A DNA stretch of 55,283 nucleotides, taken from the NCBI GenBank assembly GCA_015055505.1, contig SVIB01000011.1:1-55283 (forward strand). The letters are read 5' to 3'. Every line of letters starts with the position of its first letter. Positions within the stretch are counted from its first letter, which is position 1. The DNA is from Clostridiales bacterium. Its GTDB lineage: Bacteria > Bacillota > Clostridia > Christensenellales > Borkfalkiaceae. The notes under the pieces are model-generated. The model was not told the origin of the DNA and searched no databases. It saw only the letters and a list, made by a program, of their open reading frames with translations. This document shows positions 1-7,732 of the stretch, piece after piece. A program made the translations under genes and the position numbers.

Positions 1-70
1 GTTTTTTTAAATACTTTTTTTCAGCGTTTATATGGCTTTTTCGGTCGCCCTCTCGCTCGAGTGCCCGCTT

Positions 71-99
71 ATATTACCACTTTATTTTGTCTTTGTCAA
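71..99 (-). promoter_or_regulatory. Strong sigma-A-type promoter reading out of the left edge
   Basis: On the minus strand TTGACA (94-99) is followed after exactly 17 bp by TAATAT (71-76). The leader that follows (70 down to 1) is richer in G+C than its surroundings and carries no ATG with an SD. A strong promoter with an untranslated leader would suit a stable RNA operon (rRNA or tRNA) beyond the edge; that part is inference. Confidence 0.7.
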
Positions 100-373
100 T
101 TATTTTTTAGGGGTTTTTTAAATAATTTTTCACCTATTTTTTACTTTCACTATTAGTTGTATTTACTGTAATTTTTCTACACAAAATATTGTGTTAACTC
201 TTTTTTTTATTTCATTTTATTTAACAACGTAAATCTTTATTTTGTAAATTAATCTCTTTTCTTTTAATCAATATATAATATATATGGCTACGTCATAACG
301 TATGATTGTTTAACGAAAAGGATTTGCTAAAAGCAAGACGGGATTTTTACGAGTTGTGGCAAAACAAAAAATT

Positions 374-399
374 AAAGGGAGTGGTGAACCACTCCCTTT
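374..399 (-). terminator. Bidirectional hairpin terminator after the FTR-like gene
   Basis: A 12-bp perfect stem (AAAGGGAGTGGT and its complement) has a T-rich run on both sides. In the minus direction it follows the stop codon of the gene at 406-603 within 7 nt and is followed by AATTTTTT. Confidence 0.8.
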
Positions 400-405
400 T
401 GACTT

Positions 406-603
406 TTATTTTTCCTTATAAAACAACTTACAATGACAGTAGCCCTCGAAATTTTCGTCGGCTATCTGCGTGCGAAATTCCTCGCACATACATTTAAACT
501 CGGGCTTTTTACCGACTCGGCAAGGACAGTAGCCCCCTTTGGCTATTAGTCCCTCTCTTACCGTTTTTACAACTTCTTGGTCTTTATTTAAAGTAATTTT
601 CAT
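406..603 (-). CDS. Small ferredoxin-thioredoxin reductase catalytic-domain-like protein
   Basis: This 65-residue protein has the cysteine layout of the ferredoxin-thioredoxin reductase catalytic (beta) chain: CPC at 26-28, CMC at 38-40 and CHC at 56-58. In that family four of these cysteines bind a 4Fe-4S cluster and two form the redox-active disulfide that reduces thioredoxin. It is shorter than the plant-type chain (about 110 residues) and has no extra domain. A GAGGT SD stands 6-7 nt before the ATG. It is preceded by the HAD gene with an 87-nt gap and followed at once by a terminator, so it is probably the last or only gene of its transcript. No variable FTR subunit is in the window. The family call rests on the cysteine motif. 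A role in ferredoxin-linked disulfide reduction is inference. Confidence 0.75.
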   Translation of the reverse strand: MKITLNKDQEVVKTVREGLIAKGGYCPCRVGKKPEFKCMCEEFRTQIADENFEGYCHCKLFYKEK

Positions 604-672
604 AAAATACCTCTTTCTTAATTTTAAATATCTTTCGTTTAACTGAAATTGGCCTCAAAAATTGCATTTAAA

Positions 673-693
673 CGGCTTATAGCCCCACTTTTA
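673..693 (+). repeat. Dispersed CGACTTATAG-type motif (variant core)
   Basis: The core CGGCTTATAG (one mismatch to CGACTTATAG) is followed by CCCCACTTTTA, as in other extragenic copies at 9861 and 33563. It overlaps the stop codon of the HAD gene. Confidence 0.6.
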
Positions 694-1491
694 TAGCATA
701 AACTTGTTTATTATCTCAGCCACTCCGCTATTGTCGTTATCCTTTTCGGTAACCAAATCGGCCTCTTTTTTTACCTCGTCACGGGCGTTTATCATAGCAA
801 CTCCAAGTCCTGCCGTCTCAAACATGGCAATATCGTTTCCCTCGTCGCCTATTCCTATGCACTCGCTCTCGTCAATGCCCCAAATTTTACAAAAATCAGT
901 TACGGCTGAGCCTTTATTTATGCCCTTTGGCGTAATATCAATCATTCCGTCGTAGCACCTTACCGCCTCGACTTTATCGCCGAAAAGTTGCATTACCTCG
1001 GCTATATAACTTTCGACCTCTCCCCTAAAATTAATGAGCATAAGTTTAGGCGAAGTTGCCTTTCTTTCGCTAATATATGAATATAGGTCGCCAACCGCCC
1101 TTGCTTTCACTTTACAAATAGAACAGTAAAAGTCGGTTACCTCGGTAATTTTTTCTACTATTACCTCGTCATCAAATATTTGAAAGTAAAGACCGCGACT
1201 TCTTGCGTAGGTAATAATTTCAAGCATAAGATTACTCTCTAAGGAGTGCCTTATAAGTCTTTCGCCCGTTTGCGAATTTACTATCTCGCTACCGTTATAC
1301 GTGGCTATAAGCGGTTTAATCGGCAATTTTTCAACGAGCATCATTGCCGACGCGGTCATTCTCCCTGTGCAAAGCGCAAACTTTTTGCCTCTTTTAATTA
1401 ACTTATTTATAGCCTCGAAATTTTCCTCAGTAACCCTTTTATCGCAAGTTGCCAGAGTTCCGTCAAAGTCGCTTATTATAGCCTTATACAT
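691..1491 (-). CDS. Cof-type HAD-superfamily phosphatase
   Basis: This protein of about 266 residues belongs to the Cof/HAD-IIB family of cytosolic phosphatases acting on small phosphorylated metabolites (sugar phosphates, flavin-type or nucleotide phosphates). Motif I, DFDGTL, is near the N-terminus (MYKAIISDFDGTLA). Motif II is the T of LCTGR, and the Mg-binding motif IV, GDEGNDIAMF, is near residue 215. The IIB-type cap lies between motifs II and III. I start it at the ATG at 1491, because GGAGAGAG lies 4-5 nt before it; an in-frame TTG 15 nt upstream places that SD inside the gene. The ATG overlaps the stop of the upstream membrane protein gene by 8 nt, so the two are probably translationally coupled. 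The exact substrate cannot be read from the sequence. Confidence 0.88.
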   Translation of the reverse strand: MYKAIISDFDGTLATCDKRVTEENFEAINKLIKRGKKFALCTGRMTASAMMLVEKLPIKPLIATYNGSEIVNSQTGERLIRHSLESNLMLEIITYARSRGLYFQIFDDEVIVEKITEVTDFYCSICKVKARAVGDLYSYISERKATSPKLMLINFRGEVESYIAEVMQLFGDKVEAVRCYDGMIDITPKGINKGSAVTDFCKIWGIDESECIGIGDEGNDIAMFETAGLGVAMINARDEVKKEADLVTEKDNDNSGVAEIINKFML

Positions 1492-2791
1492 TTTCTCTCT
1501 CCGCAAAAATTGCCAACAAACTCTCTATCACACTTACCGCAAAGAAAATAATTCCTAAAACGAGTTTTATACCAAGCAAAAAGCAAACGAAACCGAAAGT
1601 AGCAACGAAAATTGCGGTATATTTATAAATTTTTACTTTATTAGTTCCTCTATTTAGTACGCACCCAACGGCTGACAAAACGGCAACTACACCTAAAATG
1701 CATATTGCGGTAAGCCAGTACGCAAAATAAGCCGACGACATAGTTTTAAATACGGCTACAAATAAACACCCTAAAACTGTACTTAAAGCAAAATACATCG
1801 TATTTTCTTCGTTTTTGCCCTCTTCGTCTGCGAATTTTGCCCTTAAAATTATTGCCGTTACGCCGTAAATTAATAACCCTAACGGGAATAAAATTCCTCT
1901 TAAAATATCATAAGCAAACAAGCACGAAAAAGCAACGAGCGAAATTCCTATTGCGGTTAGCGGAATAATATCGCAAACTCCGCCTTTTTGTCCTTTTTTA
2001 AGGGTTGTAATTGAAAAAAGACCGAGTAAAGTTATCAAAACCGCCGAAAAACGGAGTTGCAGTGAAGAAAATACTGCTTGTCCAAAACCGCCTATAGCCG
2101 ACCAAAGCGCAAATACTGCGTAATTTGCCGTTACGCTAAGCGCGTAGAGTGAATTTTTTTGAATATAGGTTTCTTTTAAGTAAGAAATGGCGGGATTTTG
2201 CTTTTTAAAGCGGAGTTTTTTCTTAAACTCGTCGGTTTCGTCACGGTAAATGCCGTCTTCTTGCTTTTTATCGTAATCGTAAACTACAATTTCAGGGGCT
2301 TGAAGTAACTTTCCTTGCGAGTTTTTTGCGCCTGCTTTTACGAGTTTTGCAGTCGTACGTCTTTTCTTTTTATCGTGAGTTATAATTGCGCCGACAATCT
2401 TACAGTCGCCCATTATTCCGCCTGCATCTTTATCGCTTAAAATCTTAACTTTCCCCTCGAAAGCGTGATAACAAGCCGATTCAATTTTAGCCTTATTTTC
2501 AGGTTTTTCGGCTAATGCGTAGCAATCGGTTAAAAGGTCTAAAATCTCCGTTTTTAAAGTCTTTATTTCGGCTTTACACTTGGCGATATTTTTAAATATT
2601 TCGGCTTTTCGCATATTAATTTGAAATATACGAAGGTCGATATCGCTACCGACCTTTTTACCGTTTTTCTTTCTCAGTTCCGCCGCCTCTTCAGTAAGTC
2701 TATTTTCCTCGGCTGACTTTTCTCTTATAAAGTCGTCAAGGAAATCCTTTCTCTTCATTTTATGGACGGCTTTTGCAAATTTTTCCTTCAT
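1484..2791 (-). CDS. Coiled-coil plus polytopic membrane protein of unknown function
   Basis: I do not recognise a family. From the ATG at 2791 (AAAGG SD about 10 nt upstream) the protein has 435 residues. Residues 1-100 are highly charged and predicted helical or coiled-coil. Residues 105-205 form a mixed, lysine-rich soluble segment. The C-terminal half (about 225-435) has seven or eight hydrophobic helices (for example ALSVTANYAVFALWSAIGG and IFVATFGFVCFLLGIKLVL). It sits in an operon between a cytidylate-kinase-like gene and a Cof-type HAD gene, and overlaps the latter by 8 nt. A cytoplasmic N-domain on a membrane anchor is the simplest topology. No transporter or enzyme motif is visible. 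Confidence 0.7.
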   Translation of the reverse strand: MKEKFAKAVHKMKRKDFLDDFIREKSAEENRLTEEAAELRKKNGKKVGSDIDLRIFQINMRKAEIFKNIAKCKAEIKTLKTEILDLLTDCYALAEKPENKAKIESACYHAFEGKVKILSDKDAGGIMGDCKIVGAIITHDKKKRRTTAKLVKAGAKNSQGKLLQAPEIVVYDYDKKQEDGIYRDETDEFKKKLRFKKQNPAISYLKETYIQKNSLYALSVTANYAVFALWSAIGGFGQAVFSSLQLRFSAVLITLLGLFSITTLKKGQKGGVCDIIPLTAIGISLVAFSCLFAYDILRGILFPLGLLIYGVTAIILRAKFADEEGKNEENTMYFALSTVLGCLFVAVFKTMSSAYFAYWLTAICILGVVAVLSAVGCVLNRGTNKVKIYKYTAIFVATFGFVCFLLGIKLVLGIIFFAVSVIESLLAIFAERENV

Positions 2792-2843
2792 ATCAAAACT
2801 GCCTTTTAGACGTAATGGGCCACGCAAAAAGCGTAGCCTATTT

Positions 2844-3443
2844 TTATTTGTTTTTAATTATATCCTTTACTAAATCCGCAATACAGGTTGCCGCTTTATT
2901 AACGCCCATTTTCGTATTTACTATTAAATCGTAGTTTTCAGCCTTACCCCAGTCTGCATCACCGTATTTTTTATAATACGCCGACCTTGCTTTGTCGTTT
3001 TTCTTTATGAGTTTTTCAGCCTCGGTTAAACTGACGTTATAGCCCTCGGAAACCCTCTTTTTTCTTATTTCCATAGGCGCGCAAATAAAAATACGGATAA
3101 CGTTATCGTATTCGTTTAAAATTCTCGACGCGCATCTTCCAACGAACACACACGAGCCTTTTTCAGCAAGGGATTTAATAACTTTTGCTTGCCCCATATA
3201 GATTTTATCGTATAAAGACAAAGCGTCACCGCCTAAAAATCCCGAGTACCAAAAATTATTGGCAGTTTGTTCTTCAGAAGAAACGACGACGTTTTTATCA
3301 AAACCCGTCACCACGGAAGTCATTTCGGGTAGAGATTTATCATAACACCTCACACCGAGTTTAGCCGCTACTTTAGACGCAATTTCTCCACCGCCAGAGC
3401 CGAATTGTCTGCTTATCGTCACGTAAAATCTTTTGTTATCCAT
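2844..3443 (-). CDS. Cytidylate kinase-like family protein
   Basis: This 199-residue protein resembles the cytidylate-kinase-like (Cytidylate_kin2 / AAA_26) family common in Clostridia. Near the N-terminus, VTISRQFGSGGGEIAS (8-23) is the P-loop-like phosphate-binding segment with the family's SRQ(Y/F)GSGG signature. ISRQ-type proteins often have an Asp/Glu-rich lid around residues 140-160 (here KKNDKARSAYYKKYGD). The family is homologous to nucleoside monophosphate kinases but its substrate is unproven; the housekeeping Cmk is usually a separate, longer protein. A GGAGG SD lies 7 nt before the ATG, and a TTGACA/TAAAAT promoter lies upstream at 3476-3504. It is the first gene of a three-gene minus-strand operon, with a small GC-rich hairpin (about 2814-2832) between it and the next gene. 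Confidence 0.85.
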   Translation of the reverse strand: MDNKRFYVTISRQFGSGGGEIASKVAAKLGVRCYDKSLPEMTSVVTGFDKNVVVSSEEQTANNFWYSGFLGGDALSLYDKIYMGQAKVIKSLAEKGSCVFVGRCASRILNEYDNVIRIFICAPMEIRKKRVSEGYNVSLTEAEKLIKKNDKARSAYYKKYGDADWGKAENYDLIVNTKMGVNKAATCIADLVKDIIKNK

Positions 3444-3475
3444 AATATAACCTCCGTAATACCCTATATATATTT

Positions 3476-3504
3476 ATTTTATTATATATTTGTGATTTTG
3501 TCAA
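3476..3504 (-). promoter_or_regulatory. Promoter of the cytidylate-kinase-like operon
   Basis: On the minus strand TTGACA (3499-3504) and TAAAAT (3476-3481) are 17 bp apart, about 35-60 nt upstream of the ATG at 3443. Confidence 0.65.
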
Positions 3505-3540
3505 TAAAGACTTGAAATTTTATGTTTGAAAATATAATTT

Positions 3541-3566
3541 AAGGGCGAGCCTTCCGGCTCGCCCTT
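3541..3566 (-). terminator. Terminator of the large lipoprotein gene
   Basis: An 11-bp stem AAGGGCGAGCC / GGCTCGCCCTT with a 4-nt loop begins 4 nt after the stop codon of the gene at 3571-6042. An AT-rich tract with TTTT follows in the minus direction. Confidence 0.75.
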
Positions 3567-3570
3567 GCTT

Positions 3571-6042
3571 TTATTCAGTTACTTGACTGTTTACGTAAGC
3601 GTAATAAATTTGTCCTGCTTGTATTTGGTCAACCGTTACTTCGTTTCCTTCTACGTCAACGATTTTGTAACTTTGCGCGTTTTGTAAATAACCTTGCAAT
3701 TGACTTGCATAGTTTACTATCGTATACGTTATTTCCGCGCTTTCTCTGTTCTCAATATAAATAAACGAGCCCTCTTGCTTTTGATAAACGTCAACGTTTA
3801 TTCTATCGCCATCTATATTTACGTAGAATTGGCTGTATTCGTATTCAAAAGTTACTTGCTTATTTGCAAACTGCTGACTGAAAGCGTTATTTCCCATATT
3901 ATCAAAATAAAAACCGTTAGCGTAGCCGTTTTCTATCTTTAAATATAATCCCTTCCACGAGAAATAATATAATCCGTTAAAGGCTTGTTTATTGATTTCT
4001 ATGACGGGATAAACCGTTACTTCTTGAAGATTTAACGCAAAAAGTTGGTCTAAAGAAGTGATAAGCGCCGGCTTTTGAGTATCGCCTACCTTACTTTCAG
4101 TAAGCGACCATCCAAGAAGTTCAAACACGTCTTGTTGGTTAAATTGAATAACGGGATTATCCCAAGTACCCGTAGATTCGTACGTCTTATAACCTGAACC
4201 CGTTTCGGTTTCAATAAAGCCGTAATCCATAGCACCGCTAAAGAAAACGTTTATACTTTCAAGTACCTGTCCTTTTATAACGTCGTAATTTTGAATAGCC
4301 TCGTTTTCGCTCGTTACGGGAGTAGTTTCGTTATATAAATTACTTCCTTGTCTCGTAATAGTCCAAGAATAATCGCTATAATTAAATCCTGCCGCCGTAA
4401 TTGCTTGACCTACCGTCGTAAGTCCTTTTAAAAGAATTTGCTTATTTACCCAACTTCCGTTTACTTTTACGTTTACGGTTACGTATTCTCTTCGGTCGTA
4501 TACGTTTACGGTTGCGGAAACTAAAATCACTTCGTCCGGACTTGATACTTCATATCCCGAACCGCCTACGTCTACCATTACGTGTAAATCTTCAAAATCA
4601 ACGGTAATTTCTAAAGCGTTTAAAATTTGCGCTACCGTAATAGCCTCTCTGCACGGTAAAGTCATATATTTTTCGCCAACGCCTATTATATTCGACCATA
4701 AGTTTAAGGTAAACGCCGACGTCTTTCCGTAAAGGTGAATCTCATAAAATTCGCTCCAAGCGTTCGCGTCGTAAACGTAAGTTATAACATGATCGTCGCT
4801 TGCGGGTATTCTTACGGTTTCATTGTTTACGTCTTTGTACTCAACTTCCCAAGTATAGCCCTCTAATTGAGAAAGCCCGTAAAAATCTAAAAGTTCTTTA
4901 ACGGTAGCAGAGTTTTTCTCTAAATAATATCCGGTGGGCTGAAGATTTATCTCCATGCCGTTTTCGTCAAAGTAATGAGCGTAAACGCCGATTTTCTTTT
5001 TCTCGGCTCTTATACTTTCGCCTAAATAACCGATAGAAGATTGATATTCTTGAGTAACATAGCCGTTTACCGTCCAAAGATAATCGTCGCGCTCGTCTTC
5101 TAAGCCGATTGCCTTTATTACTTCCTCTAAAGTAGGCGCTTTTTCAAAACGCGCTGAAAGTTCAGAGCCGTCCATAGATACTCTTACGTCATAAATAGGA
5201 TGAACGGTAATTTCTGTAGATGCGAATATCATTACGCTATTATAGTCGTATTTTATATATCCGTCCTCACCTATACCGCCTACCTTTTCGCCGTATACAG
5301 TAAAATAATAACTGTCAAAAGAGGGGTATAAATTCATTTGATAGGTAACTTCCATAAAAGAAGTAATTCCGTCGTTTAAAATAAATTCTCCATCGATAGG
5401 AACTCCCGAATGGTCTACGCCGGTGTATTTAATCATTATCATTTCAGTAGATATAGCGTCTTTTGCTATAATGCTGAGATAATTTCCGCCATCGGTAAAT
5501 ACCGTCGTTTGGTCGGTTATTTGTTCGCCTGCGTTATACACTGCAAATTCGTTTAAAGTGTATTCGCCTGCGTAAGTTAAAGAGTCGTCTTTCTTTATTT
5601 CTTCAAAAACTTCGTTTAAAGTCATTCCGTCTTCGTCAAGAGTAAAAGTCTTTTCTATAACTCCGTTCGCTGAAAAATAAAGTTTCACGTAAACTTTGCC
5701 GTAATCGGTTTCCGGTTTATCTCCACCTTGGTCGCCACCTTCGTTTCCACCTTGGTCACCGCCTTCGTTTCCGCCTTGGTCACCGCCTTCGTTTCCGCCT
5801 TGGTCACCGCCTTCATTTCCGCCTTGGTCACCGCCTTCGTTTCCACCTTGGTCACCGCCTTCATTTCCGCCTTGGCTACCGCCTTCATTTCCGCCTTGGC
5901 TACCGCTTTCGGTAGAATCGTAACTTTGAGATTCCCCACTGTCATTGTTGTTTCCTCCGCTACTGCTTCCACCGCATGCGATTAAAGCAAGGGACAAAAC
6001 TAAAATGAGTGCTAAAAATAAGAATTTCCTTATTTTATTCAT
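3571..6042 (-). CDS. Large surface lipoprotein with Gly/Asp/Asn-rich repeat linker
   Basis: This protein of about 823 residues is exported and lipid-anchored. It has a lysine/arginine N-terminus, a hydrophobic core and the lipobox LIAC with Cys23. Residues 24-47 are Ser/Gly-rich. Residues 48-115 contain eight 8-residue units of the form (S/D)QGGNEGG, a flexible, acidic cell-wall-spanning linker. The rest (about 120-823) consists of successive beta-rich modules with recurring phrases (WTVNGYVT, WEVEYKDV, WTITRQGS) and a segment near residue 620-670 (ELLGWSLTESKVGDT) reminiscent of InlB B-repeats. This layout suits an adhesin or surface-display protein; that function is inference. The ATG at 6042 is chosen because GGAGGA lies 7 nt upstream. 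Monocistronic, with its own terminator. Confidence 0.8.
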   Translation of the reverse strand: MNKIRKFLFLALILVLSLALIACGGSSSGGNNNDSGESQSYDSTESGSQGGNEGGSQGGNEGGDQGGNEGGDQGGNEGGDQGGNEGGDQGGNEGGDQGGNEGGDQGGDKPETDYGKVYVKLYFSANGVIEKTFTLDEDGMTLNEVFEEIKKDDSLTYAGEYTLNEFAVYNAGEQITDQTTVFTDGGNYLSIIAKDAISTEMIMIKYTGVDHSGVPIDGEFILNDGITSFMEVTYQMNLYPSFDSYYFTVYGEKVGGIGEDGYIKYDYNSVMIFASTEITVHPIYDVRVSMDGSELSARFEKAPTLEEVIKAIGLEDERDDYLWTVNGYVTQEYQSSIGYLGESIRAEKKKIGVYAHYFDENGMEINLQPTGYYLEKNSATVKELLDFYGLSQLEGYTWEVEYKDVNNETVRIPASDDHVITYVYDANAWSEFYEIHLYGKTSAFTLNLWSNIIGVGEKYMTLPCREAITVAQILNALEITVDFEDLHVMVDVGGSGYEVSSPDEVILVSATVNVYDRREYVTVNVKVNGSWVNKQILLKGLTTVGQAITAAGFNYSDYSWTITRQGSNLYNETTPVTSENEAIQNYDVIKGQVLESINVFFSGAMDYGFIETETGSGYKTYESTGTWDNPVIQFNQQDVFELLGWSLTESKVGDTQKPALITSLDQLFALNLQEVTVYPVIEINKQAFNGLYYFSWKGLYLKIENGYANGFYFDNMGNNAFSQQFANKQVTFEYEYSQFYVNIDGDRINVDVYQKQEGSFIYIENRESAEITYTIVNYASQLQGYLQNAQSYKIVDVEGNEVTVDQIQAGQIYYAYVNSQVTE
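5698..5901 (-). repeat. 24-bp in-frame tandem repeat inside the lipoprotein gene
   Basis: Eight 24-bp units plus a half unit encode (S/D)QGGNEGG. Units differ by silent G/A or A/G changes, so the array has begun to diverge. The unit length is a multiple of three, so copy-number change would keep the reading frame and alter linker length. Open frames on the other strand here are artefacts of the repeat. Confidence 0.9.
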
Positions 6043-6107
6043 ATATAATCCTCCATACGGCAACGCCGTTTTTTTCCGTTAAAAATTTTGCTTTACTTTA
6101 GTTAAGC

Positions 6108-6127
6108 AAAAGGGGTATACCCCTTTT
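6108..6127 (-). terminator. Terminator after the small exporter gene
   Basis: A perfect palindrome, AAAAGGGGTA / TACCCCTTTT, is followed by an extra T run on the plus strand and lies between the exporter gene (6187-6825) and the lipoprotein gene. It would act in both directions. Confidence 0.6.
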
Positions 6128-6170
6128 TTGCTACGCAAATTAAGGTAGCATTGTTTTAAAATTGTGCGAA

Positions 6171-6194
6171 TAATCGACTTATAGGCTTACTTAT
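6171..6194 (+). repeat. Dispersed CGACTTATAG motif (exact core)
   Basis: TAATCGACTTATAG followed by GCTTACTTAT. The core is at 6175-6184. The motif spans the stop codon of the minus-strand gene at 6187. Confidence 0.8.
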
Positions 6195-6825
6195 TTGAAT
6201 TTTCTTCTTTTTCAGCCTTTGGTTTTGCTAATACGATTTTTGCAATAAATATTATAAGCATAACGATTGCAATAGCAAAAAGCACGTAAATAATTATATC
6301 AACGTAATCTTTAAAAAAGAAAGTGAGAAGAGTAATAATAGAACCTGCAATTAAATTTCCAACTGCAATAGGAAGAACTGATTCTCTAAATTTAAGACCT
6401 AAAAATACGGCGATAGCAGTACCCGTCCAAACTCCCGTAACGGGGAATGGTACGGCGACGAAAACGAAAAGACTTATCATCATAATTTTTCTTGCCTCTT
6501 CTTCTGCCGAGCCGTTAGTTTTTTGGGCTATCTTTTGGGCTTTTTCATCAAAAATAGTCTCTATTTTTTCGATTATTTTCTTTACAAAACCGATTTTTTT
6601 AAGTAAATTAAAAATGGGGATAAGAAGGAAAAATACTGCTATCGACACGATTGTCGAGCCAAGATAAGCAATCCCCGCCGTTTCTAAAAGGTTAAGACCG
6701 AAAAGCCCCGTACCGATTGGAATAGCGCCTTTAAGTTCAATTAATGGGAACATTGAAACGAACAGCGTCGCGACGTATTCGTTTTGAAAGACTTTGAGTA
6801 AAAACTCTCCTAAAATTTCAGTCAT
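6187..6825 (-). CDS. Putative small multidrug export family membrane protein (COG2426-like)
   Basis: This 212-residue integral membrane protein has the family signature near its N-terminus, MFPLIELKGAIPIG (residues 25-38), which resembles the P-x-x-E-x-(R/K)-G-A-I-P motif of the small multidrug export family. Hydrophobic segments lie at about 12-30, 43-75, 110-140, 148-170 and 175-200. A charged loop with KKIGFVKKIIEKIETIFDEK (about 82-101) sits between them. The family name reflects an early annotation and the transported substrate is not established. The 117-nt gap to the divergent ttcA-like gene contains an AT-rich near-palindrome around 6870-6905 that could carry both promoters. Its stop codon lies within a copy of the CGACTTATAG motif. 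Confidence 0.8.
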   Translation of the reverse strand: MTEILGEFLLKVFQNEYVATLFVSMFPLIELKGAIPIGTGLFGLNLLETAGIAYLGSTIVSIAVFFLLIPIFNLLKKIGFVKKIIEKIETIFDEKAQKIAQKTNGSAEEEARKIMMISLFVFVAVPFPVTGVWTGTAIAVFLGLKFRESVLPIAVGNLIAGSIITLLTFFFKDYVDIIIYVLFAIAIVMLIIFIAKIVLAKPKAEKEENSNK

Positions 6826-6942
6826 TTTATTCTCCGTTAAATTTTTTTATTTTTTAGCCGTTTTATACTTGATATATATTTAATTTTCAATTAAAATATA
6901 TATTAGTATACATAATTTACAATAATTTGTCAATGAGGTAAT

Positions 6943-7683
6943 ATGAAAATACAACAACTTTTGTCTAAAACGCGCAAAGCGGTGGACCAATACGGAATGA
7001 TTGAAGAGGGCGACAAAATTGCCGTTGGACTTTCGGGCGGAAAAGACAGTCTTGCTCTTTTATACACTTTAGCAGGACTTAGACGCTTTTACCCTAAAAA
7101 GTACGAACTAATAGCAATTACCGTAGATATGGGCTTAGGTCTTGACGAAAACGAGGTAAACGCCGTAAGGCAAATTTGCGACGAGTTAGGCGTTTATTAC
7201 CATATAGAAAAAACCGAAATAGGCGAGGTCGTTTTCAACGTTAGAAAGGAGAGCAATCCTTGCAGTCTATGTGCAAATATGCGAAGAGGCGCTTTAAACA
7301 GCGCGGCGGTAAAATTGGGCTGTAACAAAGTGGCGTTAGGTCATCACGGCGACGACTTAATTGAAACTCTTTTTTTGTGTCTTTTCTACGAGGCAAGACT
7401 TTCAACCTTTTCTCCCGTAACCTCTCTTTCAAGACAAGGTCTTACCGTAATTCGCCCTATGATTTATCTTCGTGAAATGGAAATTATAGGATTTACTAAG
7501 GATAAACCCATTATTCATAACCCGTGTCCTGCCGATAAAACTACTAAGAGGGAATTTATTAAAAATCTCCTTAAAGACCTTGAAAAGGACAATAAAAAAC
7601 TCCGTGAAAACATTTTAGGAGCAATAACTCACCCTGAGAGAAACAACTTGTTTAATAAAACGATACAATTTGACGAAAAATAG
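6943..7683 (+). CDS. TtcA-like PP-loop ATPase, tRNA thiolation family
   Basis: This 246-residue protein carries the ATP pyrophosphatase loop SGGKDS (31-36), the paired cysteines NPCSLC (Cys107, Cys110), the GHHGDD motif (133-138) and a third cysteine, Cys195, in HNPCPAD. That is the TtcA/TtuA-type set: ATP activates a tRNA base and an Fe-S cluster held by the three cysteines helps insert sulfur (2-thiocytidine in TtcA). It is shorter than E. coli TtcA (about 310 residues) and lacks its C-terminal extension, as do many clostridial homologues, so the modified position is not certain. GAGGT precedes the ATG by 5 nt. Divergent from the exporter gene and followed at 50 nt by a membrane protein gene on the same strand. 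Confidence 0.88.
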   Translation: MKIQQLLSKTRKAVDQYGMIEEGDKIAVGLSGGKDSLALLYTLAGLRRFYPKKYELIAITVDMGLGLDENEVNAVRQICDELGVYYHIEKTEIGEVVFNVRKESNPCSLCANMRRGALNSAAVKLGCNKVALGHHGDDLIETLFLCLFYEARLSTFSPVTSLSRQGLTVIRPMIYLREMEIIGFTKDKPIIHNPCPADKTTKREFIKNLLKDLEKDNKKLRENILGAITHPERNNLFNKTIQFDEK

Positions 7684-7686
7684 TCG

Positions 7687-7713
7687 ATAATCGACTTATA
7701 GACTGACTTTTTT
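7687..7713 (+). repeat. Dispersed CGACTTATAG motif (exact core)
   Basis: GATAATCGACTTATAG then ACTGACTTTTTT, starting 4 nt after the ttcA-like stop codon. Core at 7692-7701. Its downstream half matches the copy at 8748. Confidence 0.85.
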
Positions 7714-7732
7714 AAGTTTTTAAGGAGAAATT

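Larger units (their letters stand above)
1..405. other. Left-edge intergenic region
   Basis: No convincing gene is visible. The stretch is very AT-rich. It contains a strong minus-strand promoter at 71-99 that fires off the left edge and a bidirectional hairpin terminator at 374-399. A 63-codon plus-strand frame from 306 has a TTG start two bases after its only SD-like string and runs through the terminator, so it is not called. Confidence 0.6.

Noticed and set aside
306..497. Plus-strand 63-codon frame near the left edge
   Set aside because: TTG start, SD too close to the only internal start, runs through a terminator hairpin and over the FTR-like gene.
5685..5985. Open frames on both strands over the Gly/Asp repeat
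   Set aside because: A 24-bp repeat without stops opens several frames; only the lipoprotein frame has a signal peptide and SD.
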